Shown piece after piece: positions 11,846-13,206 of a DNA stretch of 13,206 nt. This stretch comes from an uncultured Ruminococcus sp. Lineage in GTDB: Bacteria > Bacillota > Clostridia > Oscillospirales > Ruminococcaceae. The stretch covers positions 1 through 13,206 of the forward strand of contig UQKC01000064.1 of the NCBI GenBank assembly GCA_900541495.1, written 5' to 3'. The position numbers and the translations under genes were made by a program. Numbering within the stretch: position 1 is the first letter of the stretch; each line of letters starts with the position of its first letter. The notes below the pieces were generated by a model. That model did no database searches. It was given only the letters and a program-made list of their open reading frames with translations, and was not told the DNA's origin.

Positions 11846-12253
11846 TCAAAGATCGATAAACGAACCGTCGGCATTGCCGTTGATAACATAGTATGCTCTC
11901 AGACCGTTGTTTTCAGCCTTGAGGTAAACATCGCAGGATCTTACCTGCTTGCGGGTGCCGTTTCTGTAAGCAGCCTTGCAAAGCTCAACAATATCATCAT
12001 TGGTATATTCCTTGCCGTTGCTCTGGATAACGAAAACGTCAGCCTTTTTGACCTCTTCCTTTTTAGCGGCAGGCTTTGCTTTTGGTGCGGATTTTGTTTC
12101 CTTGACTTCCGAAACGGGAGCGTCAACAGCAGTAGTCGGTTCGGCAGCAGGAGTTGCTTCAACCTTTGCTTCCTCAACGGGTGCAGCCTTTTCGGCAACA
12201 GGTGCAGCAGGCGTGTTCGATACTGCAAATTTATTTGAATTTCTGCGCTTCAT
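11846..12253 (-). CDS. DUF6465 family protein with Ala/Pro/Lys/Glu-rich N-terminus
   Basis: A 135-residue protein in two parts. Residues 1-70 are low-complexity, rich in Ala, Pro, Glu, Lys and Val, and look disordered. Residues about 71-135 (ADVFVIQSNGKEYTNDDIVE through YLKAENNGLRAYYVINGNADGSFIDL) match the compact DUF6465 domain found in clostridia. The function is unknown. The tail is reminiscent of linker or nucleic-acid-binding tails, but nothing more can be said. ATG 12253 follows GGAGG by 8 bases. The gene has a near-consensus promoter and its own terminator, so it is probably a well expressed single gene. No membrane segment is seen. Confidence 0.82.
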   Translation of the reverse strand: MKRRNSNKFAVSNTPAAPVAEKAAPVEEAKVEATPAAEPTTAVDAPVSEVKETKSAPKAKPAAKKEEVKKADVFVIQSNGKEYTNDDIVELCKAAYRNGTRKQVRSCDVYLKAENNGLRAYYVINGNADGSFIDL

Positions 12254-12283
12254 AATATGATCCTCCGATAATGTTTTTCTTTT

Positions 12284-12312
12284 AGTATACCAAATATAAC
12301 GGAGTTTGTCAA
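12284..12312 (-). promoter_or_regulatory. Strong promoter of the DUF6465 gene
   Basis: On the minus strand a perfect TTGACA (12307-12312), a 17-base spacer and TATACT (12284-12289) with a TG extension (TGGTATACT). This is the best promoter match in the window. Confidence 0.85.
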
Positions 12313-12523
12313 ATTATAGCGAAATAAAAATGCCGAAGCTGAGATTCGGACTTGATCGGGTGAAGCGTCAGAGTGAGAGCAGATGTTTTTTTACTCGCAG
12401 GCGCAGTTTTACATTGTCAATGTTTCGGACGATTTTCCGCTGTCCAAAGCTTCGGGTTAGGAAAAAGCTGATTAAAGCGAAGCGTTCGTTTTGCCATTTT
12501 GAGAAATGTACGAGTTTACGTCT
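12313..12523. other. Intergenic gap, no gene supported
   Basis: About 210 bases between the DUF6465 promoter and the end of the XRE gene. A 73-codon plus-strand frame (12306-12527) is rich in Arg, Lys, Ser and Phe, lacks a ribosome binding site and looks spurious. Only short weak inverted repeats are seen, for example CCGAA/TTCGG near 12334-12350. No clear terminator for the XRE gene was found. Confidence 0.45.
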
Positions 12524-12901
12524 TTAATGTCCTATGTTTTCCTTTGTAATATCGGAGATAAAATCGTCCCAATAGGCGGTGTCCTTCGCCTTGTCGCGCT
12601 CGGAGCGGATAAGCTCCCTGATATCCTTGTTTTTGATTATGTAGTGAGCAATGTCATAGCTAACGCCGCCGTTTCTCTCGGCGTGAAGATCGAGCAGTGT
12701 TTCCATTTCGGGCTTGCTCAGCTTCAAAGCGGTGTAAAGCCTACCCAGTATCTCGGGACTGGGGTTGCTTTTCTTTTCATTTTCGATAAGACTTAAATAA
12801 AACGGAGAAACATTTATCATTTCTGCAAGCCTGCGCAGGGTCAGCTTTCTGCTTTTGCGCAAAAAGTATAAATATCTTCCAAATGATCTCAGATCAGCCA
12901 T
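12524..12901 (-). CDS. XRE-family helix-turn-helix regulator
   Basis: A 125-residue cytosolic DNA-binding protein. Residues about 6-70 are a Cro/C1-type helix-turn-helix: FGRYLYFLRKSRKLTLRRLA, then 'EMINVSPFYLSLIENEKKSN' and PSPEILGRLYTALKLS. The C-terminal 50 residues (DIAHYIIKNKDIRELIRSER and following) form a helical tail often seen in clostridial XRE regulators and possibly involved in dimerisation. GAGGG lies 4-5 bases before ATG 12901. The gene is on the same strand as DUF6465 but has its own promoter. Its target is unknown; autoregulation is usual for the family. Confidence 0.88.
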   Translation of the reverse strand: MADLRSFGRYLYFLRKSRKLTLRRLAEMINVSPFYLSLIENEKKSNPSPEILGRLYTALKLSKPEMETLLDLHAERNGGVSYDIAHYIIKNKDIRELIRSERDKAKDTAYWDDFISDITKENIGH

Positions 12902-12964
12902 AATTCCCTCTGTGTGCTGTGTGCGGTGGATATCGATACGGTAAAAGCACTTGTTGATGTTTCC

Positions 12965-12992
12965 TTTATATTCCGATTCATAATATTCTCAA
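12965..12992 (-). promoter_or_regulatory. Likely promoter of the XRE regulator gene
   Basis: On the minus strand TTGAGA (12987-12992) is 16 bases from TATAAA (12965-12970). The leader would be about 55 bases. Confidence 0.5.
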
Positions 12993-13059
12993 ATCCGAGC
13001 TTTTTCAACACAGACCCGACAAACGCACCTTTTTTCGGAACGAAAAGCTTTGGATAAAT

Positions 13060-13090
13060 AAAAAAGTCCGACTTTCATCGGACTTTTTTT
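13060..13090. terminator. Bidirectional intrinsic terminator
   Basis: Arms 13060-13071 and 13078-13089 (AAAAAAGTCCGA/TCGGACTTTTTT) form a perfect 12-base stem with a 6-base loop and seven T. The stem is the same as at 11749-11779. No coding sequence is found between it and 12992, so it most likely serves a gene outside the window to the right (read on the minus strand). Confidence 0.8.
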
Positions 13091-13121
13091 GCGTAAGTAA
13101 ACTGTGCTGTTTATCGTTTTA

Positions 13122-13140
13122 AACACGAAGCGAGCGTGTT
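13122..13140. repeat. Short hairpin beside the isolated IS5-type end
   Basis: AACACG and CGTGTT pair around AAGCGAG and are followed by T residues. It borders the IS5-type end at 13142 and may be a subterminal structure of that element or a terminator. Confidence 0.4.
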
Positions 13141-13141
13141 T

Positions 13142-13157
13142 TTCAGCGTTTCCTTAG
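13142..13157 (-). repeat. Isolated IS5-type end sequence
   Basis: The reverse complement, CTAAGGAAACGCTGAA, matches each end of the 338-1555 element at 14 of 16 positions. The orientation is that of a right end, with the element interior expected to the left, but no transposase is found there. It may be a solo end, a short non-autonomous derivative, or the boundary of a deleted copy. Confidence 0.55.
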
Positions 13158-13206
13158 CACCTCATCTGCTTGCAGATTTTACGTCATCTTGCACATAAAT
13201 TTCTTG
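13158..13206. other. Window edge, no gene seen
   Basis: The last 49 bases contain a small perfect hairpin (ATCTGC/GCAGAT at about 13164-13177) and no supported gene. Together with 12993-13141 this makes a stretch of over 200 bases that holds only a terminator, a hairpin and the IS5-type end. Confidence 0.4.

Noticed and set aside
11795..12260. Plus-strand frames of 147 and 94 codons opposite the DUF6465 gene.
   Set aside because: They are antisense to the low-complexity Ala/Pro/Lys/Glu region, which tends to leave other frames open.
12306..12527. A 73-codon plus-strand ORF.
   Set aside because: It has basic and Phe/Ser-rich composition, no ribosome binding site, and overlaps the DUF6465 promoter and the end of the XRE gene.

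Overview
The window looks like chromosomal DNA from a low-to-moderate GC Gram-positive anaerobe, most likely a clostridial gut or rumen bacterium of the Ruminococcus/Oscillospiraceae kind. The reasons are strong GGAGG-type ribosome binding sites, extended -10 promoters (TGGTAAAAT and TGGTATAAT), and a gene set typical of that group: DUF2798, DUF6465, a YdbC/PC4-like protein, a DUF4143 ATPase and a LytTR/GHKL two-component system. This placement is inferred from style and gene content, not from a marker gene.

Layout. Positions 1-352 hold the end of an IS66 transposase. It is followed by a nearly complete IS5-family element (338-1555) with 22-bp inverted ends matching at 18 of 22 positions. The right end of the element abuts the last 35 codons of a destroyed tspO gene. 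A DUF2798 membrane protein (1862-2353) has its own promoter and a hairpin after it. On the minus strand come a 5'-truncated IS630 transposase (2444-3307), a strong hairpin, a DUF4143-type AAA+ ATPase (3449-4768) and a small YdbC/PC4-like protein (4936-5160). A decayed transposase start (5325-5557) separates these from a large minus-strand P2-type calcium ATPase (5585-8191). An IS30 remnant (8328-8617) and a short unrecognised remnant (about 8700-8865) follow.

The most interesting part is 9004-11780. On the minus strand, a promoter drives a 14-codon ORF with a near-perfect Shine-Dalgarno, MTWLDHLVRWILGY, tightly followed by a 152-residue protein that may be DUF5085/GyrI-like. Divergent from it on the plus strand is an Agr-like pair: a LytTR response regulator and a multi-pass GHKL histidine kinase. 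No AgrB-type peptidase or Cys-containing AgrD is present. The shared intergenic region carries two promoters, a perfect 16-bp palindrome between the -35 and -10 of the regulator promoter, and an inverted repeat over the -10 of the peptide promoter. This could be a compact peptide-signalling cassette that has not been described. The kinase gene also changes composition abruptly, from about 24% to 45% GC by hand count of the 120 bases on each side, exactly where the membrane sensor meets the kinase domain. That suggests a swapped sensor half.

The right end has two minus-strand housekeeping-like genes, a DUF6465 protein (11846-12253) and an XRE-family regulator (12524-12901). Two near-identical terminators (11749-11779 and 13060-13090) and a lone end sequence of the IS5 type (13142-13157) are also there. 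No tRNA, rRNA or CRISPR array was seen.
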